Shown: positions 8,430-17,319 of the stretch, piece by piece
How the letters are laid out: each line of letters opens with the position of its first letter
Position numbering within the stretch: the stretch's first letter is position 1
Source: Polaribacter haliotis
Lineage (GTDB): Bacteria > Bacteroidota > Bacteroidia > Flavobacteriales > Flavobacteriaceae
Length of the DNA stretch: 64,000 bases
Direction of reading: 5' to 3'
NCBI RefSeq assembly: GCF_014784055.1
Contig: NZ_CP061813.1
Span: forward strand, 2,738,001 to 2,802,000
Notes under the pieces: model-generated
The model's database searches: none
Told to the model about the DNA's origin: nothing
What the model saw: the letters and a program-made list of their open reading frames with translations, nothing else
Position numbers and translations under genes: made by a program

Positions 8430-10628
8430 ATGCTTAACAAAATATGGAGATACAGTCATTTTTACCTGACTGTATCTTCTTTCTTATTTCTACTTTTAGC
8501 TTCAATTACTGGGTCTTTTTTGGCTTTTGAACCTATTCAAGAAAAGTTACAACCTCACTATATTGAAAATGCTGAAGATGTTCCTGTGGCGCAATTAATA
8601 GATACTTTAAAAAACAAGTATAACGAGGTTTTAGATATAGAAGTAGATAAGAATTATTTTGTAAAGGCAAGTCTTTTTAGTTTAGAAGAAGCTATTGATG
8701 GGCAATTTTACATTAATCCTTTTAATGGAGATAAAATAGCCGATATTCCAAGAAAAGGAGCTTTTTTTGAGTTCTTAACTAATTTTCATCGTTCCTTATT
8801 TTTAAAAACTCCAGGAAGGGTTTTTGTTGGCATTAGCTGTTTTTTATTATTTTTAATAGCCATTACAGGTTTATTATTAGCGATTAAAAGACAAGGAGGT
8901 TTTTTAAAATTTTTCTTAAAAATTATAAACGATAAATCAATACAATATAACCACGTTGCTTTAGGAAGATTGTTCTTAATTCCTATTATTATTTTGGCGT
9001 TATCAGGAACGTATTTGTCAATGGAACGGTTTTCGTTATTGCCAAAAACTAAAGCTATAGTTACGCAACAAGAATCGGTTTCTAAACTAAATATTACTTT
9101 TTCTAAATTCCCTATTTTTAAAACGATAACTTTAAAAGAAGTAAAAAAAATAGAATTTCCTTTTTCTACAGATGAAGAAGATTTTTTTATTTTAAGCTTA
9201 CAAGATCGAGAACTAGAAATTCATCAAAAAACAGGAGAAATTGTAAAAACAACATATTATCCTGTTACAAAAATATTAAGTGTATTAAGTTTTAATCTGC
9301 ACACAGGATCAGGAAGTATAATTTGGTCTTTAGTATTATTTATTAGTTCGCTTTCTGTTTTATACTTTATGTATTCTGGAAGTATAATTGCGTTTAAACG
9401 TATGCGTTCTAAAACAAAAAATAAATACAACGCTAACCAAGCTAATTTTGTAATTCTAATTGGGTCAGAAAATGGAGGCACAAAAAGATTAGGAAAAACT
9501 TTACAGCAGTCTTTATTAAAAGCAGGTAAAAAAGTGTTTTTAGATGATTTAAACAACTATAAAAGTTATCCTGCAATTGAACAATTAGTTATTATTACTT
9601 CTACTTACGGCGATGGAGAGCCACCAAGCAATGCAAATTTATTTTTAACCAAACTCCAGCAAATCAAAATTATAAAACCCTTTACTTGTAATGTAATTGG
9701 GTTAGGATCTTTTTCGTATTCAAAATTTTGTGAATTTGCTAAAAGCGTTCAAAGACAAGTTGTTTTAAATAATCAGATTATTGTTCCTCAAGAAACTCCG
9801 TTATTAATTCATAACCAGAACTATAAAGCATTTAGAAATTGGGTTTTAGAATGGAATACTAGCTTAAATTTAAATTTAGAAATTCCAAAAGAATTGTCTT
9901 TTATAAAACCAAAAGAGACGATTTTTAAAGTAGTTGAAAAACAAAATGTTATTGATGAATATGCTGAAACTTTTAAACTAACCTTAGCATCAAAAAAAAG
10001 AATAAAATTTGTACCTGGAGATTTGTTAGGAATTACTCCTCCAAATGAAACTTCAGAACGTTTATATTCTATTGGTAAAAACAGTAATGGAGATTTATTA
10101 TTGAGTATAAAAAAACATTCTCTAGGTATTTGTTCTAATTTTCTAAATGGCTTAAAACCTAATCAAGAACTAAAAGGAACCATTCAAAAAAACAAACAAT
10201 TTTATCTTCCTAAAAAAAGCAAACAGGTTATTTTAATAGCCAACGGAACAGGAATTGCCCCATTTTTAGGCATGATTCATCAAAAAAAGAACATTCCTAA
10301 AACTTTGTATTGGGGAACTCGAACTAAAATTTCTGAAGAATTATACAAAGTTCAAATTTTAGAAGCGTTACAAAAAAAGACACTACAAGCGTATGATGTG
10401 GCTTTTTCAAAAGAAGAAAGTCCTTATAACTATGTTCAAGACATTATTACAAGAGATGAAAAAAATATCGTAAAAACACTTTCAACAGGAGGAACTATTA
10501 TGTTATGCGGATCTATAACTATGCGTAATGGTGTTTTTGAGCTTCTAGAAAAAATTTGCTTTAGAAATAATCTACCCGCTTTTGAAAATTTCAAAAATAA
10601 AGGGCAAATTTTAACAGACTGTTATTAA
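8430..10628 (+). CDS. PepSY membrane domain fused to flavodoxin and NADPH-flavin reductase, probable ferric-siderophore reductase
   Basis: 732 residues. The N-terminal 330 or so form a PepSY-associated TM region: TM helices at about 12-35, 135-152, 182-200 and 290-320, with conserved histidines in NFHRSLF, NHVALGR and LHTGSG that could bind heme. A flavodoxin domain follows (ILIGSENGGTKRLGKTL, ITSTYGDGEPPSNA), then a ferredoxin-reductase-like FAD/NADPH domain (RLYSIGKN, IANGTGIAPFLGM, LYWGTR, IMLCGS, C-terminal aromatic Tyr). This is the layout of sulfite-reductase-flavoprotein-like membrane proteins. It would pass electrons from cytoplasmic NADPH across the inner membrane to release iron from an imported chelate. 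XusC in Bacteroides has the PepSY part; the role here is inferred from family and operon. Confidence 0.82.
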   Translation: MLNKIWRYSHFYLTVSSFLFLLLASITGSFLAFEPIQEKLQPHYIENAEDVPVAQLIDTLKNKYNEVLDIEVDKNYFVKASLFSLEEAIDGQFYINPFNGDKIADIPRKGAFFEFLTNFHRSLFLKTPGRVFVGISCFLLFLIAITGLLLAIKRQGGFLKFFLKIINDKSIQYNHVALGRLFLIPIIILALSGTYLSMERFSLLPKTKAIVTQQESVSKLNITFSKFPIFKTITLKEVKKIEFPFSTDEEDFFILSLQDRELEIHQKTGEIVKTTYYPVTKILSVLSFNLHTGSGSIIWSLVLFISSLSVLYFMYSGSIIAFKRMRSKTKNKYNANQANFVILIGSENGGTKRLGKTLQQSLLKAGKKVFLDDLNNYKSYPAIEQLVIITSTYGDGEPPSNANLFLTKLQQIKIIKPFTCNVIGLGSFSYSKFCEFAKSVQRQVVLNNQIIVPQETPLLIHNQNYKAFRNWVLEWNTSLNLNLEIPKELSFIKPKETIFKVVEKQNVIDEYAETFKLTLASKKRIKFVPGDLLGITPPNETSERLYSIGKNSNGDLLLSIKKHSLGICSNFLNGLKPNQELKGTIQKNKQFYLPKKSKQVILIANGTGIAPFLGMIHQKKNIPKTLYWGTRTKISEELYKVQILEALQKKTLQAYDVAFSKEESPYNYVQDIITRDEKNIVKTLSTGGTIMLCGSITMRNGVFELLEKICFRNNLPAFENFKNKGQILTDCY

Positions 10629-10645
10629 TGTTTTTTTAACAAAAT

Positions 10646-10675
10646 ATTAATTAGTTGCGTCTGCAACTAATTAAT
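10646..10675. promoter_or_regulatory. 30-bp near-perfect palindrome, candidate MarR operator
   Basis: Arms of 13 bp (ATTAATTAGTTGC at 10646-10658 and its exact complement at 10663-10675) with a 4-bp centre, directly upstream of and overlapping the region before a -7 box at 10685. MarR dimers bind such palindromes and usually autorepress. It is 17 bp after the reductase stop codon and carries no T-run, so it is not a terminator. Confidence 0.7.
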
Positions 10676-10684
10676 GACTTTGTC

Positions 10685-10693
10685 TATTTTTGC
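10685..10693 (+). promoter_or_regulatory. -7 box (TATTTTTGC) of the MarR-RND operon
   Basis: TAnnTTTGC match. It lies downstream of an ATG at 10674 that would otherwise be taken as the MarR start, and transcription from it would begin near the GTG at 10698. This makes a leaderless or near-leaderless message likely. Confidence 0.55.
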
Positions 10694-10697
10694 GAAA

Positions 10698-11162
10698 GTG
10701 AAAGAAAAGCAAGTACATATCGATTTTGAAAATTCTATTGGGCCTTGGTTGGGTAGAACAGGTAAAATAACAGATTATTTTATTCAGGAATCGTTTAAAT
10801 TAAACAATCTAGATCTTACAAAAGAACAAATGATAGTTCTTAAAAAATTAAATGATCAAGACGGTTTAAATCAAAACGAATTGGCTTTTTTAACGTTAAG
10901 AAATAAGTCTTCATTAACGCGTTTGCTTACTAAAATGGAAGGAAAAAAATATATTTTTAGAAAACAAAGTAAAGAAGATAAGCGAATTAAAAATGTGTAC
11001 TTAACGGAATTCGGAAAAGAGGTTTTTGAAAACACCAAACCGGTTATTCAAAATATAATATCTACAATGGAGCAAAATATAACTGTAGAAGAAAAACAAC
11101 AAATAATAAAAATATTTAAAAAAATACAAACTAATTTCTGCTCAACTGCAGAACACATTTAA
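10698..11162 (+). CDS. MarR-family transcriptional regulator of the RND efflux operon
   Basis: About 154 residues from the GTG. It has the MarR winged helix-turn-helix: LTKEQMIVLKKLNDQDGLNQ, the recognition helix region NELAFLTLRNKSSLTRLLTK, and the wing KEDKRIKNVYLTEFGKEVF. An in-frame ATG at 10674 would add eight residues (MTLSIFAK), but that ATG sits inside the palindrome and upstream of the -7 box, so the later GTG is preferred. It is followed at 9 bp by the membrane fusion gene, so it heads the efflux operon. MarR proteins release DNA on binding small aromatic compounds or drugs; the inducer here is unknown. Confidence 0.85.
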   Translation: MKEKQVHIDFENSIGPWLGRTGKITDYFIQESFKLNNLDLTKEQMIVLKKLNDQDGLNQNELAFLTLRNKSSLTRLLTKMEGKKYIFRKQSKEDKRIKNVYLTEFGKEVFENTKPVIQNIISTMEQNITVEEKQQIIKIFKKIQTNFCSTAEHI

Positions 11163-11171
11163 CTAACAAAC

Positions 11172-12287
11172 ATGAGAAAAATAATTTTAGCTATTCTTGG
11201 GGTTTTAGCTATTGTTGCTGCTGTTTTAGTAGGTAACTACATTGTAGAAAAAAACCAAAAACCAAAACCGAAGTTTAAAAAACAAATAAAAACAGTTTTT
11301 GTAAAGAGTGTAGAAAATAAAGAAATTCCTATTATTCTTACTGCAAGTGGAAACTTAACTGCAAAAAATAAAATAGATATTTTTTCTGAAGTTCAAGGAA
11401 TCTTTAAGCCTTCCAGAAAAGCATTTAAAGCAGGAACAAAATACTATAGAGGAGAAACTTTATTAAGTATAAATAGCGATGAATTTTACGCAAGTCTGCA
11501 ATCTCAAAAAAGTAGTTTATACAATTTGTTAACTTCTATTATGCCAGATATACGTTTAGATTATCCAGGTGAATTTAGTAAATGGGAAAACTATTTAAAA
11601 GGTTTTAATATTAATAAAACAACTCCAAAATTACCTAAATTTTCAACAGATAAAGAGAAATATTTTATTTCTGGTAGAGGAATTTTAACAGCATATTACA
11701 ATGTTAAAAATTTAGAAGTTAGAAATTCTAAACATCAAATTAGAGCTCCTTTTTCGGGAATTTTAACAGAAGCTTTGGTAAGCCCTGGAACGTTGGTTAG
11801 AGTTGGACAAAAATTAGGTGAGTTTATAGACCCAAGTATTTATGAAATGGAAGTTTCAGTAAATGCAGAATTTGCAGATTTATTAAAAGTTGGAAATTCT
11901 GTGGCACTTTCTAATCTAGAAAAATCAAAAAAATATACAGGAAAAGTGGTTCGTGTAAATGGTAGAGTAGATCAAGTTTCACAAACCATTAAAGCTTTTA
12001 TCGATGTAAAACATCCAGATCTAAAAGAAGGTATGTTTTTAGAAGCAGAATTAGTTGCAAAATCTGAAAGCGAAGCTATAGAAATTTCAAGAAAATTATT
12101 GGTTGATAATGCAGCAGTTTATACCGTTAAAAACGATAGTATTTTAACGTTGGCAAATGTAAATCCTGTTTATTTTGGAGCAGAAAATGTGGTGATAAAA
12201 GGGTTGAATAATAACGATAAAATTTTAACACAAACTTTACCAGGAGCTTTTGATGGGATGATTGTGAAAATTAATAAAAATAAGTAA
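11172..12287 (+). CDS. RND efflux periplasmic adaptor (membrane fusion protein, HlyD/AcrA type)
   Basis: 371 residues. There is an N-terminal signal or anchor helix (IILAILGVLAIVAAVLVGNY), then the barrel-sandwich half KIDIFSEVQGIF with KAGTKYYRGETLLSI, a short helical hairpin around 115-150, the second lipoyl half (HQIRAPFSGILTEALVSPGT) and the beta-barrel domain (YEMEVSVNAEFADLLKVGNS, VNGRVDQVSQTIKAFIDV). It joins the inner membrane pump to the TolC channel. The pump gene follows after 4 bp. The hairpin is shorter than in AcrA, common in the Bacteroidota versions. Confidence 0.88.
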   Translation: MRKIILAILGVLAIVAAVLVGNYIVEKNQKPKPKFKKQIKTVFVKSVENKEIPIILTASGNLTAKNKIDIFSEVQGIFKPSRKAFKAGTKYYRGETLLSINSDEFYASLQSQKSSLYNLLTSIMPDIRLDYPGEFSKWENYLKGFNINKTTPKLPKFSTDKEKYFISGRGILTAYYNVKNLEVRNSKHQIRAPFSGILTEALVSPGTLVRVGQKLGEFIDPSIYEMEVSVNAEFADLLKVGNSVALSNLEKSKKYTGKVVRVNGRVDQVSQTIKAFIDVKHPDLKEGMFLEAELVAKSESEAIEISRKLLVDNAAVYTVKNDSILTLANVNPVYFGAENVVIKGLNNNDKILTQTLPGAFDGMIVKINKNK

Positions 12288-12291
12288 TTAG

Positions 12292-15200
12292 ATGAAAAAG
12301 ATAATTACCTATTTTATAAAATACCATGTTGCAGTTAACGTAATTGTTTTTGCATTTTTCGTCTTTGGAGCCTTTGGAGCTTTAAGTATGAAATCTTCCT
12401 TTTTCCCATTGGTAGATTCACAATTAATTAGAATTTCTTTAGCGTATCCTGGAGCTTCTCCAGCAGAAATGGAAGAAGGAGTTGTACTTAAAATTGAAGA
12501 TAATTTAAAAGGAATTGTTGGTGTAGAAAGAGTTACTTCAGTTTCTCGAGAAAATTCTGCAAGTGTTAACGTAGAAGTAGAAAAGGGAAAAAATATAGAT
12601 ATTGTTTTATCTGATGTAAAAAATGCAGTAGATAGAGTTCCATCTTTTCCTTCAGGAATGGAGCCTGCAGTAATTGCAAAAGTAGAAAGCATAAGACCAA
12701 CCATTAGTTTTACAATTAGTGGAGATAATGTTTCTTTAAGTGCATTAAAACAATATGCAAGAAACGTAGAAAATGATATTCGTGGTATAGAAGGAATATC
12801 TCAAGTACAAATTTCTGGTTTTCCAGAAGAAGAAATAGAAATTGCAGTTCGTGAAAACGATTTAAGAGCTTATAATTTATCTTTTACAGAAGTAGCAAAT
12901 GCCGTTAGAAATTCTAATATTTTAATTACTGGAGGTAATATTAAAACTACGGACGAAGATTATTTAATTCGTGCCAGCAATCGTTCTTATTACGGAATTG
13001 AACTTCAAAATTTAATTGTTAGAACAGAAACTAACGGAAATATAATTCGCTTAAAAGACATTGCAGAATTAAGAGATACATGGTCCGAAAATCCTGACAG
13101 GTTGTATTATAATGGAAATTTAGCTATAGATATTACAGTTAGTAATACCAATAATGAAGATTTAATTTCGTCTGCGGATAATATTAAAGAATACATCCAT
13201 AAATATAACCAACAACAGCAAAATGTTCAGTTAAGTGTTACAAGTGATAGAAGTATTACTTTAAATGGAAGAACAAAATTATTAGTAGAAAATGGTGTTG
13301 TAGGAATTCTATTAGTACTTTTCTTTTTAGCACTATTCTTAAACGTTCGTTTGGCAATTTGGGTAGCTTTTGGTTTGCCAGTTGCCTTTTTAGGAATGTT
13401 CATTTTTGCGGCTCAATTTGATGTTACGATTAATGTTTTATCATTATTCGGAATGATTATCGTAATTGGTATTTTGGTAGATGATGGAATTGTAATTGGA
13501 GAAAATATTTATCATCATTATTACGATTTAGGCAAAACAAAAGTGCAAGCTGCCATAGATGGAACCATGGAAGTAATTCCGCCAATTGTATCTGCAATTT
13601 TAACTACAATTATTGCTTTTTCTACCTTCTTTTTTGTGGATGGAAGAATAGGAAGTTTTTTTGGTGAAGTTTCTACAATTGTACTCTTAACATTATCTGT
13701 TTCTTTAGTAGAAGCCTTAATTATTTTGCCAGCACACATTGCGCATTCTAAAGCTTTGGATAGAAAAAAGTTAGAAAATGGCGAAGATAAAAAGACAAAT
13801 AAATTCGATGCTTTTTTTACTAAAATAAATAGAGGTGCAGACAAGTATTTAGGGAAATTTAGAGACAACTATTACGTTCCGTTTTTAAAATTCTCTTTAA
13901 ATAATAAGATTTTCGTTTTCTGTCTTTTTATAGCAACCTTATTAATCAGTTTTTCTGCGTTACAAGGTGGTATTATTAAAAGTTCATTTTTTCCAAGAGT
14001 TGCCAGTGATCGAATTCAGATTTCACTAAATATGCCACAAGGAACCAATGAAAGAATTACAGATTCTGTAATTTCTTTAATTGAAGAAAAAGTATGGATT
14101 GTAAATAAAGAATATTCAGAAAAGCAAAGTGGAGACGAAGATGTTGTAGAAAACGTAATTAAAAGAGTGGGTCCAGGAAGTGCAAATGCAACTTTAGATG
14201 TTAATCTTTTACCAGGAGAAACGCGAGATTTTTCTTCACCGAAAATTACAAATGCAATTCAGAAATTAGTTGGAAAAGTATATGGAGTAGAAAGTTTGGT
14301 TTTTGGTTCTGGAGGTAATTTTGGTGGAAGTCCTGTTGCAGTTTCTTTATTAGGAAATAATATTACAGAATTAAAAGCAGTAAAAGACGAGCTAAAAGAA
14401 ACCTTGGAAAACAATCCTTTATTAAAAGATGTTACCGATAACGATCCTGCAGGAATTAAAGAAATAAAAATATCTTTAAAAGACAATGCGTATTTATTAG
14501 GGTTGAATTTGCAAAGTATTATGGCGCAAATTAGATATGGTTTCTTCGGTTTTCAAGCACAACGTTTTCAGCGTGGGCAAGACGAAATTAAAGTTTGGGT
14601 TCGTTACGACAAAAAAGACAGATCTTCTATTAACGATTTAGACGATATGCGAATTATTACGCCAACAGGCACAAGGGTTCCATTTTCTGAAATTGCAACC
14701 TATACAATAGAAAGAGGAGATATTGCAATAAACCATTTAGAAGGAAAGCGTGAAATTCAAATTTCTGCAGATTTAAAAGATTTAGAAACGAGTGAAACCG
14801 AGATTTTAGATAATATTAAAAATAATATTATGCCAGAAATCTTGTCTAAATATCCAACAGTTTCCCCTTTATACGAAGGGCAAAATAGAGAAGCTAAAAA
14901 AACGACAGATTCTGTAAATTTAGTTGCGCCAATTATTTTAATGTTGATTTATATCGTAATCGCATTTACATTTCGTTCTTACAGTCAGCCAATTTTATTA
15001 ATAATAATGATTCCTTTTAGTATGATTGGTGTTATTTGGGGCCATTACATTCATAATTTCTCCATCGGAATTTTATCCTTTTTAGGAATTATTGCCCTCA
15101 TAGGAATTATGGTAAATGATGGTTTGGTTTTAATAGGGAAATTCAACAGTAATTTAAAAGATGGTTTAAAATTCGATGATGCTTTAATAAAAGCGGGTCA

Positions 15201-15558
15201 ATCTCGTTTTAGAGCTATTTTCTTAACCTCTTTAACTACAATTGCAGGTTTAGCACCTTTAATTTTCGAAAAAAGTAGACAAGCACAATTCTTAATTCCA
15301 ATGGCAATTTCAATTGCTTATGGAATTGCAATTGCCACAATTTTAACCTTGGTAATGTTACCAATGATGTTAGCTGCTTCCAACACTTTAAAAGTAAAAA
15401 TTAAATGGCTTAAAACAGATAAAGATATTACAAAAGAAGAAGTAGAAAGAGCTATTATAGAAGCAAATTACGATGATGGAAGTTCTACAGAAATCGAATC
15501 TAATAAAGAAAATTACGAAAGTTTAGAGTCTAACTATAAAAAAGATGAAAATGAATAA
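12292..15558 (+). CDS. RND-family efflux pump, inner membrane subunit
   Basis: 1088 residues, within the usual 1020-1100 range. TM1 is at about 10-33 and SSFFPLVDSQ follows it, as in AcrB/MexB homologues. Two large periplasmic loops alternate with two groups of TM helices (about 335-480 and 890-1035). The proton-relay helix 4 region reads IIVIGILVDDGIVIGENIYHH, with the paired Asp residues of proton-driven RND pumps; the second half has IIALIGIMVNDGLVLIGKFN. Such pumps export drugs, bile-like lipids or metals through a TolC channel. The DD motif and similarity to HAE-1 pumps favour organic compounds over metal ions. The charged C-terminal tail overlaps the TolC gene by 14 bp. Confidence 0.9.
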   Translation: MKKIITYFIKYHVAVNVIVFAFFVFGAFGALSMKSSFFPLVDSQLIRISLAYPGASPAEMEEGVVLKIEDNLKGIVGVERVTSVSRENSASVNVEVEKGKNIDIVLSDVKNAVDRVPSFPSGMEPAVIAKVESIRPTISFTISGDNVSLSALKQYARNVENDIRGIEGISQVQISGFPEEEIEIAVRENDLRAYNLSFTEVANAVRNSNILITGGNIKTTDEDYLIRASNRSYYGIELQNLIVRTETNGNIIRLKDIAELRDTWSENPDRLYYNGNLAIDITVSNTNNEDLISSADNIKEYIHKYNQQQQNVQLSVTSDRSITLNGRTKLLVENGVVGILLVLFFLALFLNVRLAIWVAFGLPVAFLGMFIFAAQFDVTINVLSLFGMIIVIGILVDDGIVIGENIYHHYYDLGKTKVQAAIDGTMEVIPPIVSAILTTIIAFSTFFFVDGRIGSFFGEVSTIVLLTLSVSLVEALIILPAHIAHSKALDRKKLENGEDKKTNKFDAFFTKINRGADKYLGKFRDNYYVPFLKFSLNNKIFVFCLFIATLLISFSALQGGIIKSSFFPRVASDRIQISLNMPQGTNERITDSVISLIEEKVWIVNKEYSEKQSGDEDVVENVIKRVGPGSANATLDVNLLPGETRDFSSPKITNAIQKLVGKVYGVESLVFGSGGNFGGSPVAVSLLGNNITELKAVKDELKETLENNPLLKDVTDNDPAGIKEIKISLKDNAYLLGLNLQSIMAQIRYGFFGFQAQRFQRGQDEIKVWVRYDKKDRSSINDLDDMRIITPTGTRVPFSEIATYTIERGDIAINHLEGKREIQISADLKDLETSETEILDNIKNNIMPEILSKYPTVSPLYEGQNREAKKTTDSVNLVAPIILMLIYIVIAFTFRSYSQPILLIIMIPFSMIGVIWGHYIHNFSIGILSFLGIIALIGIMVNDGLVLIGKFNSNLKDGLKFDDALIKAGQSRFRAIFLTSLTTIAGLAPLIFEKSRQAQFLIPMAISIAYGIAIATILTLVMLPMMLAASNTLKVKIKWLKTDKDITKEEVERAIIEANYDDGSSTEIESNKENYESLESNYKKDENE

Positions 15559-16888
15559 AAAAGCAATACTATTTCTTGTTTGTTTAGCAACTTTAAATAG
15601 TTTTTCACAAGAAATTTTAACAAAGAAAGAAGCGTTAGCAATTACGTTAGAAAATAACTTCGGAATTAAAATTGCGAACAATAATATTGAAGTTGCTAAA
15701 AATAATACGAGTATATACAACACGCGTTATTTACCAACTGCGACTTTAAATTCAGGAGCAGATTATCGAAGAAACAATCAAACAATTGTGTTTACGGACC
15801 CAAATACTGGTGGAGATAATGAAAGAGTTGGTAATGGAGTTGTTACAAAAACGTATAATGCTTCATTAGGATTAAACTACATGATTTTCGATGGTTTAGG
15901 CAGAAAATACAATTATCAGCAATTAAAAGAAACCTATAATTTAACAGAATTACAAGCAAAAGAAACGATTGAAAATACGTATTTACAATTGTTTACAGTA
16001 TATTTTCAAATTGCAAGATTATTGGAAAACACCAATAATTTAGAAGAAGCATTAACGATTTCTAAAAGCAGGTTAGAACGTGCGAAATATCAATATGAAT
16101 ATGGACAATCTACCAGATTAGAAATGTTAAACGCAGAAGTGGATATAAATAATGATAGTATTACTTTAATAAACTCCAGACAACAATTAAGCAATGCAAA
16201 ACGTGGTTTAAACATCATTTTAGGTATTGAAAAAGTGGTGGATTATGAAGTTGAAACTGAAGTCGAATTCAATAAATTAATGAATTTTGAAGAATTACAG
16301 CAAAAAACTTTGGCAAATAATAGTTTGTTGAAACAGAACGAAAAAAATATAGCAATTAGCGAATTCAATATTAAAATTAACAAAGCAAGTTATTTGCCTT
16401 CTCTAAATTTTAATACTTCTTACGGTTTTAATAGAACTGAAAACGAAAATCTCGTAAATCCTTTTGGAGCACGTTTAATTACTTCAGATGGTTTAAATGC
16501 AGGTTTAAATTTAACATGGAATATTTTTGATGGTGGAACCACAAAAACAAGAGTTGCCAATGCTAAAATTGCTCTAGATAATCAGCAAATCTTATTAGAA
16601 CAACAAAAAGTAACCATTTCTAATAACCTAAAAAATACTTGGGAGAATTATAACAACCAATTATTTATTTTAAAAGCACAAGAAAAAAACGTGCAAACAA
16701 CACAAAATAATTTCGATAGAACTCAAGAACGTTATAAGTTAGGTCAAGTAACTTCCATAGAGTTTAGACAAGCACAAATTAATTTAATCAACTCTAAAAC
16801 AGCATTTAATAATGCAAAGTTCGATGCTAAATTAATTGAATTACAATTGCTACAATTAAGTGGAGATATCTTAAATGTAAATTTTTAG
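15545..16888 (+). CDS. TolC-family outer membrane efflux channel
   Basis: 447 residues with a signal peptide (KAILFLVCLATLNSFSQ). It has the internally duplicated outer membrane efflux protein fold: each half starts with a long helix (LTKKEALAITLENNFGIKIA; ISEFNIKINKASYLPSLNF), has short barrel strands (LGLNYMIFDGLGRKY; GLNLTWNIFDGGTTKT) and ends with coiled helices (RLERAKYQYEYGQSTRLEML; RTQERYKLGQVTSIEFRQAQ). It completes the tripartite RND exporter. The start overlaps the end of the pump gene by 14 bp, so translation is probably coupled. Confidence 0.9.
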   Translation: MKMNKKAILFLVCLATLNSFSQEILTKKEALAITLENNFGIKIANNNIEVAKNNTSIYNTRYLPTATLNSGADYRRNNQTIVFTDPNTGGDNERVGNGVVTKTYNASLGLNYMIFDGLGRKYNYQQLKETYNLTELQAKETIENTYLQLFTVYFQIARLLENTNNLEEALTISKSRLERAKYQYEYGQSTRLEMLNAEVDINNDSITLINSRQQLSNAKRGLNIILGIEKVVDYEVETEVEFNKLMNFEELQQKTLANNSLLKQNEKNIAISEFNIKINKASYLPSLNFNTSYGFNRTENENLVNPFGARLITSDGLNAGLNLTWNIFDGGTTKTRVANAKIALDNQQILLEQQKVTISNNLKNTWENYNNQLFILKAQEKNVQTTQNNFDRTQERYKLGQVTSIEFRQAQINLINSKTAFNNAKFDAKLIELQLLQLSGDILNVNF

Positions 16889-16952
16889 AAACTGATTTTT
16901 ATCATAATTTAATCTTTATTTTCTTTATAATTTTGATTTCTTAAATTATAAG

Positions 16953-17087
16953 ATGATGAATTATCTAAACATACCTTTAGTTTCTTGGGTAAATGGAACA
17001 ATTATGATTGGCATTTTTGCTTTAGTTGTAATTGGTTTGGTTGTAGCTGTTTTTTTATTGATGAATAGCGATAAGAAAGCGAAGTAA
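16953..17087 (+). CDS. Small single-pass membrane protein, 44 residues
   Basis: Open frame with ATGATG start and TAA stop. It encodes one clear TM helix (MIGIFALVVIGLVVAVFLLM) after a short polar N-terminus (NYLNIPLVSWVNGT) and ends in the charged tail NSDKKAK, which by the positive-inside rule points to the cytoplasm. It lies 64 bp after the TolC gene. I do not recognise a family; the composition and position fit small membrane peptides seen in Flavobacteriaceae. It might tune the efflux pump, as AcrZ does in Escherichia coli, but that is speculation. Confidence 0.6.
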   Translation: MMNYLNIPLVSWVNGTIMIGIFALVVIGLVVAVFLLMNSDKKAK

Positions 17088-17161
17088 TTTTTTCAAATAA
17101 AAACTAATAATCTAATATATCTTAATTGTTAATTTTTGGTTAAGAGTTAGTTAAGGTATAG

Positions 17162-17183
17162 AAACATGATAATTATCATGTTT
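17162..17183. promoter_or_regulatory. 22-bp perfect palindrome
   Basis: The core ACATGATAATTATCATGT (17164-17181) is extended by AA and TT on the two sides. It lies 19 bp before a TAnnTTTG box at 17202, where an operator would sit. The inner TGATAATTATCA resembles a Fur-type half-site pair but without the usual central base, so the regulator is left open. Confidence 0.45.
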
Positions 17184-17215
17184 TAAAAAACATAAAGCTA
17201 CTAATTTTGTAATGT

Positions 17216-17319
17216 AATTACATCTTTGTAGTTAAAGTGGTTTACTCTTTAAGCCCACACTATTATAGTAAGTAGTAGTATTTTGACGACTAACCCGAGT
17301 TTTTAACTCGGGTTTTTTT
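17216..17319 (+). ncRNA. Candidate small non-coding RNA with intrinsic terminator
   Basis: A -7 box TAATTTTG at 17202-17209 would start a transcript near 17216. An intrinsic terminator ends it: 9-bp arms AACCCGAGT (17292-17300) and complement (17306-17314) followed by seven T's. No open frame of note lies between, and the roughly 100 nt have no protein-like content. It could equally be the 3' end of a longer transcript from the efflux operon. No RNA family is recognised. Confidence 0.4.

Noticed and set aside
10674..10697. ATG start of the MarR protein
   Set aside because: It lies inside the palindrome and upstream of the -7 box.
12309..14486. Reverse-strand frames inside the RND pump gene
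   Set aside because: Shadows of a strongly supported coding frame with no protein-family features.
17162..17183. Fur or Zur box
   Set aside because: The palindrome is only partly like the known consensus and lacks the central spacing; regulator left open.
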